Below the pieces are notes generated by a model that worked only from the letters and a program-made list of their open reading frames with translations, was not told the DNA's origin and ran no database searches. Position numbers and translations under genes: made by a program. Below are positions 26,210-34,474 of a stretch of DNA of 64,000 nt, piece by piece. Positions within the stretch are counted from its first letter, which is position 1, and every line of letters starts with the position of its first letter. The DNA comes from Lichenicola sp964248625. GTDB taxonomy: Bacteria > Pseudomonadota > Alphaproteobacteria > Acetobacterales > Acetobacteraceae. The stretch covers positions 1 to 64,000 of the forward strand of contig CAXTZG010000005.1 of assembly GCA_964248625.1 (NCBI GenBank). Reading direction: 5' to 3'.

Positions 26210-26967
26210 GTCCCGTCCGGTCGAGGCCTCGTGTCGTAGAGCCGCGAGCGCCGCACGCCGAGGCGGTGCAGCAGGAACCCGGCCGACGTACCCAGCACGC
26301 CCACGCCATACACCATGCTGCGCTGCAGGTTGATCGAGGAGGCCTCGGCGAAATACCGCGTCGGGCAGGAGATCTCGCCGACGCGGAAGCCGAAGAAGAT
26401 CGCCTGCGACAGCATCTGGTTGTCGAACACGAAATCGTCCGAGCAGTTCTCGATCGGCAGGCGGGTCAGCACCTCGCGCGTCCAGGCGCGGTAGCCGGTA
26501 TGGTATTCCGACAGCTTGGCGTTGAGCAGGATGTTCTGCACCAGGGTCAGGGCGCGGTTGGCCACGTACTTGTAGACGGGCATGCCGCCGCGCAACGCGC
26601 CCTTGCCGAGGATGCGCGACGCCATCACCGCATCGTATTCCCCCGACGCCAGCATCGACGCCATCGCCGTCACCAGCCGGGGCGCATACTGGTAGTCCGG
26701 ATGCAGCATGATGACGATGTCGGCGCCGCGCGCCAAAGCCTCGGCGTAGCAGGTCTTCTGGTTGCCGCCGTAACCGCGGTTGCGTTCATGCCGGACGGTG
26801 TGGATGCCGAGCGCGCGCGCCAGCGGCACGGTCTCGTCGGTGCTGGCGTCGTCGGTCAGGATGATGTCGTCGACCACGTCGTGCGGGATGTCGTCATAGG
26901 TCTGACGCAGGGTCCGGACGGCGTTGTAGGCCGGCAGCACCACGGCCACGCGCTTTTGTGCGATCAT
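26206..26967 (-). CDS. Glycosyltransferase family 2 (dolichyl-phosphate mannosyltransferase-like)
   Basis: A 253-residue GT-A enzyme: VAVVLPAYNAVRTLRQTYDDIP, then DDASTDET at about 39-46 for nucleotide-sugar binding, NRGYGGNQKTCYAEALARGAD, HPDYQYAP as the DxD-like segment, HTGYRAWTREVL, and CSDDFVFDNQML as the acceptor or base region. It lacks a substantial C-terminal membrane domain, so it probably charges a polyprenyl phosphate at the cytoplasmic face. First gene of a tightly overlapping three-gene set. Sugar identity cannot be read from sequence. Confidence 0.87.
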   Translation of the reverse strand: MIAQKRVAVVLPAYNAVRTLRQTYDDIPHDVVDDIILTDDASTDETVPLARALGIHTVRHERNRGYGGNQKTCYAEALARGADIVIMLHPDYQYAPRLVTAMASMLASGEYDAVMASRILGKGALRGGMPVYKYVANRALTLVQNILLNAKLSEYHTGYRAWTREVLTRLPIENCSDDFVFDNQMLSQAIFFGFRVGEISCPTRYFAEASSINLQRSMVYGVGVLGTSAGFLLHRLGVRRSRLYDTRPRPDGT

Positions 26968-26982
26968 GACCCGCCCGATAGC

Positions 26983-27017
26983 GCGTCGGCACGGGCGCCG
27001 ATAGCGCGTGCCGACGC
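26983..27017. terminator. Strong inverted repeat between exonuclease and glycosyltransferase genes
   Basis: gcgtcggcac and gtgccgacgc form a 10-bp perfect stem with a 15-base loop that repeats part of the arm (gatagcgcgt occurs twice). T-rich bases follow on the plus strand only. On the minus strand the hairpin lies just after the exonuclease stop, so it may separate that gene from the glycosyltransferase operon, without a U tract. Confidence 0.45.
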
Positions 27018-27021
27018 TTTT

Positions 27022-27810
27022 CTAGAGCGACAGCACGCTTTGTGGCGCAGGCGTTACAGCAGCGGCCTGGCCGTCGCGGCGCGCCAGCTCGTGACGGACC
27101 GTGAAGGCGATGTCGCCATCGACCCGCTCCGCCGTCAGCACCTGTTCCAGATCTGCCGTGTCGAGATCGCGGAAGCGGCGACCGCGCAGCCTGCCGTAGG
27201 GGACCTTGGCCAGCAGCGCCGGCTCGTTCGACCAGGCGATCAGCTCGGCCACCGAGGCCGCCGCCAGCATGTCGCGGACATGGAAGGCGGTGACATAAGC
27301 GTCCGGTCCCGCCCGGTGCGCCGGCAGGCCGAGCCCCCGGTCGAGGCCCTCCGGCCGCCGCCAATAGCGCAGGCCCTGGTTCGAGTGGCTCGGCGCGTCC
27401 GGCCAGATCCGCAGCGCGCACTTGTAGGTGCAGATCCAGGGCAGGCCGCCGGTGAAGGCCGGGCCGCACCAGCGCTGCTCGAAGGCGGCCCGGTGGGCGA
27501 CCAGCGCCAGCGGTGCCGGACCGGGGGCGGCACGCAGGATGTCGGGGGCCGCCGCCTGCCATCGCGGAGCGCCCGCGACATCGTCGTCGATGATGTGGTG
27601 GATCGCCGAGGTCGCGGGGGAGATCGGGTTGACCGGGTCGATCAGCCTGGCCTGCGGCGCGCCGCGCAGCGACCAGCCGCCTGCCCCGTCCGGCGTCACG
27701 TCCTGCCAGCCGATCTCCACGACGCCGCCGTCGGTGAAGCTGTTGCCCGTGGTTTCGAGGTCGATGACGCGCAGGAAGACGGCGGGATCGGTCTGGCTCA
27801 TATGGATCAT
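27022..27810 (-). CDS. DEDD-family 3'-5' exonuclease (ExoX/DnaQ-like)
   Basis: A 262-residue protein. VIDLETTG (Asp 17, Glu 19) is motif I; VAHRAAFEQRW is motif II, with Glu where Asp is usual; AHRAGPDAYVT supplies the His and Asp of a DEDDh site. A C-terminal extension contains VPYGRLRGRRFRDLDTADL, a segment found in ExoX-like proteins. It probably trims single-stranded DNA ends in repair. The ATG overlaps the stop of the SPFH gene by four bases; a second ATG at 27801 (MSQTDP) is an alternative start. Confidence 0.82.
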   Translation of the reverse strand: MIHMSQTDPAVFLRVIDLETTGNSFTDGGVVEIGWQDVTPDGAGGWSLRGAPQARLIDPVNPISPATSAIHHIIDDDVAGAPRWQAAAPDILRAAPGPAPLALVAHRAAFEQRWCGPAFTGGLPWICTYKCALRIWPDAPSHSNQGLRYWRRPEGLDRGLGLPAHRAGPDAYVTAFHVRDMLAAASVAELIAWSNEPALLAKVPYGRLRGRRFRDLDTADLEQVLTAERVDGDIAFTVRHELARRDGQAAAVTPAPQSVLSL

Positions 27811-28688
27811 ATGGGAATGATCTCGGCCGCGTCAGGACCCCGCGCGGGCGGCGGCACCGGATCGCGCAGGCCGATCTGGCCGAGAGCGGAAGCGAGGTCG
27901 CTCGGGATGATGATCGTGGTGCCGCGATCCTTGTTCATCTCGTAGACCAGGTTCATCTGGCGCAGGCGCAGCGCCACCGGGTCGGAGGCATAGATCAGCG
28001 CCGCCTCCCGCACCTGGCGCGCCACGCCCACCTCGGCCGAGGCCAGCGTCTCGCGCGCCTGCTTCTCCCGCTCCGCCTGCGCCTGCCGGCTCATCGCATC
28101 CTGCAGCGACGACGGGATGCCGATATCCTTGATCTCGACCGAGGTGATCACGACCCCCCAGGTCGCGGTCTTGATGCCGATCGAGCGCTGCAGTTCCTTG
28201 TCGGCCACCTGCCGGTCCGACAGCAGGCGGGACAGGTCGCTGGTGCCGATCATCTCGCGCAGGCTGGTCTGGGCGACACGCTCGACGGCCAGGCGGAAAT
28301 CGTCGATCTCCAGCGCCGCCTTGGCGGCATCGGTGACCCGCCAGAACACGATCGCATCCATGCCGATCGACACCGTGTCGCGCGTCAGCGCCTCCTCGGC
28401 GCGGATCTCGGTGGTGCGGATGCGCATGTCGATCAGCGTCTGGATGGTCTCGATGAACGGCATCAGGAAGAACAGGCCGGGGCCCCGCACGCCCTGGAAC
28501 CGGCCGAGCCTGAGCACCACGGCGCGCTGCCACTGGCTGGCCATCTTGAGCCAGGCAGGCAGCAGCAGCGCACAGATCACCAGGACAGCGGCGAGGACGT
28601 TGGTGACGTCGTGCCGCATGGAGATGAGGCCGGCGGCGGCGGCGATCAGGATGAAGGACAACGCGTAGACGACGGGGGGAGCGTTCAT
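27807..28688 (-). CDS. SPFH/Band 7 (slipin, stomatin-like) membrane protein
   Basis: A 293-residue protein with two N-terminal hydrophobic segments, then the Band 7 domain: QWQRAVVLRLGRFQGVRGPGLFFLMPFIE, MRIRTTEIRAEEALTRDTVSIGMDAIVFWRV and VVITSVEIKDIGIPSSLQDAMSRQAQAEREKQAR. The last begins a helical region typical of oligomer-forming slipins. It scaffolds inner-membrane microdomains; slipins are often paired with an NfeD protease partner, which is absent here. GGAGG lies six bases before the ATG. The upstream extension inside the palindromic repeat was rejected. Confidence 0.9.
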   Translation of the reverse strand: MNAPPVVYALSFILIAAAAGLISMRHDVTNVLAAVLVICALLLPAWLKMASQWQRAVVLRLGRFQGVRGPGLFFLMPFIETIQTLIDMRIRTTEIRAEEALTRDTVSIGMDAIVFWRVTDAAKAALEIDDFRLAVERVAQTSLREMIGTSDLSRLLSDRQVADKELQRSIGIKTATWGVVITSVEIKDIGIPSSLQDAMSRQAQAEREKQARETLASAEVGVARQVREAALIYASDPVALRLRQMNLVYEMNKDRGTTIIIPSDLASALGQIGLRDPVPPPARGPDAAEIIPI

Positions 28689-28699
28689 GGGAGGCCTCC

Positions 28700-28748
28700 G
28701 CAGGGCTCCGCCCTGCACCCGCCAGAGGGCGGAGCCCTCTGGACACCC
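28700..28748. repeat. Intergenic palindromic element, short form, copy C
   Basis: Two adjacent hairpins: gcaggg-ctccg-ccctgc (28700-28716) and a 9-bp perfect stem at 28722-28742 (ccagagggc / gccctctgg), followed by acaccc. The order resembles half of the long elements at 3867 and 53597. It occupies nearly all the space between the transglutaminase stop and the SPFH gene and may act as terminator or mRNA stabiliser. Confidence 0.68.
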
Positions 28749-28753
28749 GGTTG

Positions 28754-31700
28754 TTAGGCGCGGACGGCGACCCGTCGCAAATCAAGCGTGCGGGGGAGCT
28801 CTGCCGAGGTGACGGATACCGGCTCCGGCATCGGGCCGGGAGTGTGGCCGAAGGGCTGGAAGCGGCCGCGACGGCGAGCCTCGGCCTCGGCGGCATTCAC
28901 CGGACGGGTCTCGTAGTTGCGGCCGCCGGGATGGGCCACGTGATGCGTCAGGCCACCGATCGAGCGGCCGGTCCAGCGGTCGTACACGTCGAACACCAGC
29001 GGCGTCTGCGCGGGCAGCACCGGATGCAGGCCGAATACGGGCTCCCATGCCTTGAACCGCACGCCGCCCACGGCATCGCCGGCGCGGTCGGTGCGGCTCA
29101 GGGGCACGGCGGCGCCGTTGCAGGCGAGCAGGTAGCGCTCCGCCTCCCAGCCGGCGACCCGCACCTCCAGGCGCTCCACCGAGTTGTCGACGTGGCGCAC
29201 CGTGCCGCCGATCCCCGGCGTCTCGCCCAGCGTCGGCCAGGGCTCCAGCGCCTGGCGCAGCTCGATCGTGATGCCGCCCAGGGTGACGCTGCCGGCGAGC
29301 GGAAACCGGAACTCCAGATGCGGCGTGAACCAGGCCGGGTCGAGGCGGAAGCCGTGCCCGGCCAGATCATCGAGCGCGTCGGCCAGATCGGCAGCCACGA
29401 AATGCGGCAGCATGAATTCGTCATGCAGACGGGTGCCCCATCGCACCAGCCGGCGCTCGTAGGGCGTCTTCCAGAAGGCGGCGATCGCGGCCCGGAGCAG
29501 CAGCGCCTGCGCGATCGCCATCCGCGGATGCGGCGGCATCTCCATCGCCCTGAGCTCGACCAGGCCGAGACGGCCGGAGCTGCTTTCGGGCGCATACAGC
29601 TTGTCGATGCAGAACTCGGTGCGGTGGGTGTTGCCGGTCATGTCGGCAAGCAGGTTGCGCAGCAGCCGGTCGACCAGCCAGTGCGGCACCCGGGCGCCGG
29701 GGGTGATCTGCGCGAACGCGATCTCCAGCTCGGCCAGCGCGTCCATGCGCGCCTCGTCGATGCGCGGATGCTGGCTGGTCGGGCCGATGAACAGGCCGGA
29801 GAACAGGTAGGACAGGCTCGGATGGTTGTGCCAGAAGCTCAGCAGCGACTTCAGCAGGTCCGGGCGGCGCAGGAACGGGCTGTCGGAGGCGACCGCCCCG
29901 CCCATCACCATATGGTTGCCGCCGCCGGTGCCGACATGGCGGCCGTCCAGCAGGAACTTTTCCGTGCCGAGACCGGCGCCGCGGGCTGCCGCGTAGAGGA
30001 ACTGCGTGCGCTCCACATGCTGAGGCCAGCTCGCCGCCGGATGCACGTTCACCTCGATCACCCCGGGATCGGGCGTGACGGAGAAGCGCTGCAGCCGCGC
30101 GTCGGGCGGCGGCGCATAGCCTTCCAGCACGATCCTGCGCTTCTGCTCCGACGCCACGCCCTCGATCGCCGAAACCAGGTCGAGCCAGTCCTCGGCCAGG
30201 GTCAGCGGCGGCAGGAAGACGTGGATCAGCCCGTGGCGGGCCTCGACCGTCAGCGCCGTGCGCACCAGGCGGGCCGCGTCGTCGGCCGCGTCCTCCGGGT
30301 GGGCGGACTCGGCCGGCGGCTGCGGGCGCATGACGTCGAGGCTGGCACCGGCGGGCGTGGCGCTGTGCAGCGGCGCTGGCACGCGCGGCGGGATCGACAG
30401 CAGGCCGAGCTCGGCAGGCGTCGCGGCGGCATCGGCGGCGGCCGTCTGCTCCGGCGGCAGCAGGGTGCCGGCCTGCGGACCCCGATGCCGGGCGAGCCCG
30501 GTCGCGGGTGCCGGCAGCGTGTCGCGCGGGGCGAACGGATCGCGCTCGATCTTGGGCTCGATGGCCTCCGGATCGGCCCATTCCAGGCTCTGCAGCGGCA
30601 GCCGGAAGCCGATCGCGCTGTCGCCCGGAACCAGGAACAGCAGGTCCGAGCGGAGCAGCCAGCGGCCGGTCTGCCAGATCCGCACGCCGTCGCGGATGGT
30701 GCGGCGCAGCGGCAGCACGCTGCCGACTTCGGCGTCCAGGCCCTGACCATACACCCGCGCCAGGCGGGCGCGTTCGAGCGGGTCGGCCAGCCTGGCCGCC
30801 TCGGCGACGACATTCGCCGGCAGCCGGTGCTCGCGCCAGAGGTGGTAGTGGATGTCCTCGCGCGCCGGCAGCACACGCTCCGGCTCGACGCCCAGCTCCA
30901 CCGCCAGGGCGCGGGCAAAGGTGCGTGCGTCCGGCGCCGCCGCGTCGTCGCTGTGGTCGTCGGATGCGAGCAGGGCGGGATCGCTCCAGACCGGCTGTCC
31001 GTCGGTGCGCCAGATCGCGGTGATCGCCCAGCGCGGCAGCTGCTCGCCCGGATAATGCTTGCCCACGCCGTCATGCAGCGCCGCACCCGGCGACCAGGCG
31101 GGCACCAGCGCGCGGATCAGCCGGCCGGCAAGCAGGCGCTTGGTGGGCCCGAGCGCTGCGGCGTTCCACTCCTCCGCATCCATGTCGGTGGCCGAAATGA
31201 AGGTGGGCTCGCCGCCCATGGTCAGTCGGACGTCGCCATCCTCCAGCGCCCGGTCCACGGCATCGCCCATCGACAGGATCGCCTGCCATGTCGCCTCGGG
31301 ATAGGGCGCGGTGGTGCGCGGGCTTTCGGCGATCCGGACGACCGACATGCCGAACTCGAAGCTGCCCTCGTTGCGCTCGACCAGGCCGCTGATCGGGGCG
31401 GCCGAGCTCGGCTCCGGGCTCGCGGCCAGCGGGATATGGCCTTCGCCGGTCAGCAGGCCGGAGGTGACGTCGAAGCCGATCCAGCCGGCACCCGGCAGAT
31501 ACACCTCCGCCCAGGCATGCAGGTCGGTGAAGTCGGCCGAGGCGCCCTGCGGTCCGTCACCCTGGGTGTCCGGGTCCGGCCTGAGCTGGATCAGGTAGCC
31601 GGACACGAAGCGGGCGGCGAGGCCCAGATGGCGCGCGACCTGCACGAACAGCCAGGCGCTGTCGCGGCAGGAGCCCTTGCCTTCGCCGAGAGTCTGCTCG

Positions 31701-32206
31701 GGCGTCCAGACGCCGGTCTCCAGGCGCACGATGTAGTCGACGCGGTCGCGCAGCTGCGCGTTCAGCGCGACCAGCATCGGCACCGTGCGGCAGCGGTCGC
31801 GCGGGATGCCGGCAAGCAGCGCGTTCAGCAGCGGACCGGGCGCCTCGGTGCCGCGGAACGGCGCCAGCTCGGTATGCAGCAGCGGATCGTAGGCGAACGG
31901 CCAGTCCTCGGCGTCCGGCTCCAGAAAGAAATCGAACGGATTGATGGTCGCCATGTCGGCGACGAGGTCGACCGTGACCTCGAACCGGGTGACGCGCTCG
32001 GGGAACACCACGCGAGCCAGGAAATTGCCCTGCGGGTCCTGCTGCCAGTTGATGAAGTGTCCGGCGGGCTCGATGCTCAGCGCGTAGGACAGCACCGGCG
32101 TGCGCGCCTGCGGCGCCGGCCGCAGCCGGATCGTCTGCGGTCCGAGGGTGATCGGCCGGTCGTAGCGATACGAGGTGCGATGCGTCAGGGCGACGTGGAG
32201 CGTCAT
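28754..32206 (-). CDS. Transglutaminase-like and DUF2126 fusion protein
   Basis: A 1150-residue cytoplasmic protein. Residues 1-95 form the bacterial transglutaminase N-terminal domain (LTHRTSYRYDRPITLGPQTIRLRP). The papain-fold core has the triad Cys 180 (GEGKGSCRDSAW), His 230 (DLHAWAEVY) and Asp 246 (GWIGFDVTSG). From about residue 310 to the end is DUF2126 (DVRLTMGGEPTFISATDMDAEEWN, GGGNHMVMGG, FCIDKLYAP), an amidoligase-like family often fused or adjacent to such transglutaminases. Together these suggest peptide cleavage or ligation, but the substrate is unknown. The usual partners (circularly permuted ATP-grasp and alpha-E proteins) are not in the window. Confidence 0.9.
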   Translation of the reverse strand: MTLHVALTHRTSYRYDRPITLGPQTIRLRPAPQARTPVLSYALSIEPAGHFINWQQDPQGNFLARVVFPERVTRFEVTVDLVADMATINPFDFFLEPDAEDWPFAYDPLLHTELAPFRGTEAPGPLLNALLAGIPRDRCRTVPMLVALNAQLRDRVDYIVRLETGVWTPEQTLGEGKGSCRDSAWLFVQVARHLGLAARFVSGYLIQLRPDPDTQGDGPQGASADFTDLHAWAEVYLPGAGWIGFDVTSGLLTGEGHIPLAASPEPSSAAPISGLVERNEGSFEFGMSVVRIAESPRTTAPYPEATWQAILSMGDAVDRALEDGDVRLTMGGEPTFISATDMDAEEWNAAALGPTKRLLAGRLIRALVPAWSPGAALHDGVGKHYPGEQLPRWAITAIWRTDGQPVWSDPALLASDDHSDDAAAPDARTFARALAVELGVEPERVLPAREDIHYHLWREHRLPANVVAEAARLADPLERARLARVYGQGLDAEVGSVLPLRRTIRDGVRIWQTGRWLLRSDLLFLVPGDSAIGFRLPLQSLEWADPEAIEPKIERDPFAPRDTLPAPATGLARHRGPQAGTLLPPEQTAAADAAATPAELGLLSIPPRVPAPLHSATPAGASLDVMRPQPPAESAHPEDAADDAARLVRTALTVEARHGLIHVFLPPLTLAEDWLDLVSAIEGVASEQKRRIVLEGYAPPPDARLQRFSVTPDPGVIEVNVHPAASWPQHVERTQFLYAAARGAGLGTEKFLLDGRHVGTGGGNHMVMGGAVASDSPFLRRPDLLKSLLSFWHNHPSLSYLFSGLFIGPTSQHPRIDEARMDALAELEIAFAQITPGARVPHWLVDRLLRNLLADMTGNTHRTEFCIDKLYAPESSSGRLGLVELRAMEMPPHPRMAIAQALLLRAAIAAFWKTPYERRLVRWGTRLHDEFMLPHFVAADLADALDDLAGHGFRLDPAWFTPHLEFRFPLAGSVTLGGITIELRQALEPWPTLGETPGIGGTVRHVDNSVERLEVRVAGWEAERYLLACNGAAVPLSRTDRAGDAVGGVRFKAWEPVFGLHPVLPAQTPLVFDVYDRWTGRSIGGLTHHVAHPGGRNYETRPVNAAEAEARRRGRFQPFGHTPGPMPEPVSVTSAELPRTLDLRRVAVRA

Positions 32207-32270
32207 GACCGGCGTCTCCGCAGGAAGCGTGGCTCAGCCCGCCATGCAGCGGCCATGCCACCGGGACAAG

Positions 32271-32340
32271 ACGCGCTGCCCTGGTTCCGGGTTCGCAAAG
32301 GGCGACTGCCCTTTGCCGGGTGCAGGGCAGCGCCCTGCGA
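32271..32340. repeat. Intergenic palindromic element, short form, copy D
   Basis: Contains gcaaagggc-gact-gccctttgc (32295-32316) and gcagggc-agc-gccctgc (32322-32338). Read on the minus strand the order (cagggc hairpin, cacccgg, aaaggg hairpin, aacccgg) parallels copy C. It lies between the rplQ terminator and the transglutaminase start. Confidence 0.65.
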
Positions 32341-32347
32341 CGGACAC

Positions 32348-32378
32348 AAAAAAGGCCAGGCTTGCGCCCGGCCCTTTT
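32348..32378 (-). terminator. Rho-independent terminator after rplQ
   Basis: On the minus strand aaaagggccgggc-gcaa-gcctggcctttttt: a 9-bp stem with two G-U pairs, tetraloop GCAA and a run of six T, starting about 24 bases after the rplQ stop. It ends the supercluster of ribosomal and RNA polymerase genes. Confidence 0.85.
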
Positions 32379-32401
32379 CCGATCGCCGCCGCGGCGCTGC
32401 G

Positions 32402-32830
32402 TTACGAGAAGTCGTTCTCGCTCTCGGCCGCGATCTTCGGCTTCGGGCCGCTATCCTGGCCCTTCGCCGCGACGTCGCGCTCGACCAGCTCGATCACCGC
32501 CATGTCGGCTGCGTCGCCATGACGCATGCCGGCCTTCAGCACGCGGGTATAGCCGCCCTGCCGGCCCTTGTAGCGCTCGGCGATGGCGCCGAAGAGCTTG
32601 GCGACGATGACGTCGTCGCGCAGCTGCGCGTAGGCCTGGCGGCGGGCGTGCAGGCCGCCGCGCTTGCCCAGCGTGATCAGCTTCTCGGCGACCGGCCGCA
32701 GCTCCTTGGCCTTGGGCAACGTCGTGGTGATCTGCTCGTGCTTGATGAGCGCCACCGCCATGTTGCGGAACATCGCAAGGCGGTGGGTGGAGGTAACGCC
32801 GAGCTTACGGCCGGCAACACCGTGACGCAT
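32402..32830 (-). CDS. rplQ: 50S ribosomal protein L17
   Basis: 142 residues. MRHGVAGRKLGVTSTHRLAMFRNMAVALIKHEQITTTLPKAKELRP is the universally conserved L17 N-terminus near the peptide exit tunnel. An acidic, Ser-rich tail beyond residue 120 (GQDSGPKPKIAAESENDFS) is longer than in E. coli. Last gene of the cluster, 25 bases after rpoA. Confidence 0.98.
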   Translation of the reverse strand: MRHGVAGRKLGVTSTHRLAMFRNMAVALIKHEQITTTLPKAKELRPVAEKLITLGKRGGLHARRQAYAQLRDDVIVAKLFGAIAERYKGRQGGYTRVLKAGMRHGDAADMAVIELVERDVAAKGQDSGPKPKIAAESENDFS

Positions 32831-32855
32831 GATCTGTGGTTCCTATGTTGCCGGC

Positions 32856-33875
32856 TCAGAACGGCTCGTCGAGCCGCTTGGCGAGGTCTTCGATGTTCTC
32901 GGGCGGCCAGGACGGGACGTTCATGCCCAGCGCCAGGCCCATGGAGGTCAGGACCTCCTTGATCTCGTTGAGCGACTTGCGGCCGAAGTTCGGCGTGCGC
33001 AGCATCTCCTGCTCGGTCTTCTGCACGAGGTCGCCGATATAAACGATGTTGTCGTTCTTCAGGCAGTTCGCAGACCGTACCGACAGCTCGAGCTCGTCGA
33101 CCTTGCGCAGCAGGTTGCGGTTGAATGGCAGGTCGTCCTGCGGCTCCTCGGCGCGCACCGGGCGGGGCTCGTCGAAGTTGATGAACAGCTGGAGCTGGTC
33201 CTGCAGGATGCGGGCGGCGAGCGCCACCGCATCCTCGGGCGTCACCGCGCCGTTGGTCTCCACCGTCAGCAGCAGCTTGTCGTAGTCGGTGACCTGGCCC
33301 ACACGGGTCGGCTCGACCTTGTAGGAGCAGCGCCGCACCGGCGAGTAGATCGCATCGATCGGGATCAGCCCGATCGGGGCGTCCTCGGGACGGTTCGCCG
33401 CCGCCGGCACGTAGCCCTTGCCGAGGTTGACGGTGAACTCCATGCCGAGCTTCACGCCGTCGTCGAGCGTGCAGATCACGAGGTCGGGGTTCATGACCTC
33501 GATGTCGTGGCCGACCTGGATCTGGCCGGCCTTGACCTCGCCAGGACCGGTGGCGGTCAGCACCATGCGCTTCGGGCCTTCGCCATGCATGCGAAGGGCG
33601 AGCTGCTTGATGTTGAGCACGATGTCGGTGACGTCCTCGCGCACGCCGGCGATCGAGGAGAATTCGTGCAGCACGCCGTCGATCTGGATCGCGGTGACGG
33701 CGGCACCCTGCAGCGAGGACAGCAGGATGCGACGGATCGCGTTGCCGAGCGTCATGCCGAAGCCGCGCTCCAGCGGCTCGGCGACCACGGTCGCCGTGCG
33801 CGCGGGCTCGTTGCCGGGCTCGACTTCCAGCTTTTCCGGCTTGATCAGGGACTGCCAGTTCTTCTGGAGGACCAA
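32856..33875 (-). CDS. rpoA: DNA-directed RNA polymerase alpha subunit
   Basis: 339 residues. The N-terminal dimerisation domain shows RGFGMTLGNAIRRILLSSLQGAAVT, which nucleates assembly of the enzyme. The C-terminal domain has LELSVRSANCLKNDNIVYIGDL, including the Arg and Asn that touch UP elements and CRP-type activators, and FGRKSLNEIKEVL. Lies between rpsK and rplQ as in the classical alpha operon; rpsD is not present at this site. Confidence 0.98.
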   Translation of the reverse strand: MVLQKNWQSLIKPEKLEVEPGNEPARTATVVAEPLERGFGMTLGNAIRRILLSSLQGAAVTAIQIDGVLHEFSSIAGVREDVTDIVLNIKQLALRMHGEGPKRMVLTATGPGEVKAGQIQVGHDIEVMNPDLVICTLDDGVKLGMEFTVNLGKGYVPAAANRPEDAPIGLIPIDAIYSPVRRCSYKVEPTRVGQVTDYDKLLLTVETNGAVTPEDAVALAARILQDQLQLFINFDEPRPVRAEEPQDDLPFNRNLLRKVDELELSVRSANCLKNDNIVYIGDLVQKTEQEMLRTPNFGRKSLNEIKEVLTSMGLALGMNVPSWPPENIEDLAKRLDEPF

Positions 33876-34004
33876 GAGAGTGGCCTTTCAAAACGAGGTG
33901 CCGCCGCTTGGCTGCCCAGCCATGTCATGCAGGTGGGCGGAAAAGCAGCGGCCGGAACCGCCAGCGGGATCTGGCGGCAATCAGGTCAGAGGATCGCTGC
34001 CGCG

Positions 34005-34397
34005 TCAGACGCGGCGGCGCTTGCGCGGACGGCAGCCGTTGTGCGGAATCGGCGTCATGTCGCGGATCGCGGTGATGGAGAAGCCGACCGCCTGCAACGC
34101 ACGCAGCGCGCTCTCGCGGCCCGAGCCCGGACCGGAGACCTCGATCTCGAGGGTCTCCATGCCATGCTCGCGCGCCTTCTTGCCGGCATCCTCGGCGGCG
34201 ACCTGAGCCGCATAGGGGGTCGACTTGCGCGATCCCTTGAAGCCCTGGCTGCCGGCGGACGACCAGGCGATGGCGTTGCCCTGCGCGTCGGCGATGGTGA
34301 TCATCGTGTTGTTGAACGTGGACAGCACGTGGGCCACGCCGGAGATGATGTTCTTGCGCTCTTTCTTACGGACGCGCGGTGCGGCGGCTTTCGCCAT
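34005..34397 (-). CDS. rpsK: 30S ribosomal protein S11
   Basis: 130 residues, normal length. VAHVLSTFNNTMITIADAQGNAIAWSSAG and the C-terminal GPGSGRESALRALQAVGF plus IPHNGCRPRKRRRV identify S11, which sits on the 30S platform beside the Shine-Dalgarno helix. 77 bases after rpsM and 129 before rpoA. Confidence 0.98.
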   Translation of the reverse strand: MAKAAAPRVRKKERKNIISGVAHVLSTFNNTMITIADAQGNAIAWSSAGSQGFKGSRKSTPYAAQVAAEDAGKKAREHGMETLEIEVSGPGSGRESALRALQAVGFSITAIRDMTPIPHNGCRPRKRRRV

Positions 34398-34474
34398 GGT
34401 TCTGTTGGTCCTGACTATGCTCGGGCGCGCCGGAGGCGGCGCGCGGCTGCGATGCTGCGGCGTGTCGCCTCAGA

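Noticed and set aside
26983..27017. Attachment site or IS end between the exonuclease and glycosyltransferase genes
   Set aside because: Only one inverted repeat with a partial direct repeat was seen and there is no transposase or integrase nearby; an ordinary intergenic hairpin fits better.
28751..32962. 1403-codon plus-strand frame opposite the transglutaminase gene
   Set aside because: Shadow frame: His/Arg/Gln-rich without domains, and the minus strand encodes an intact transglutaminase-DUF2126 protein and rplQ.
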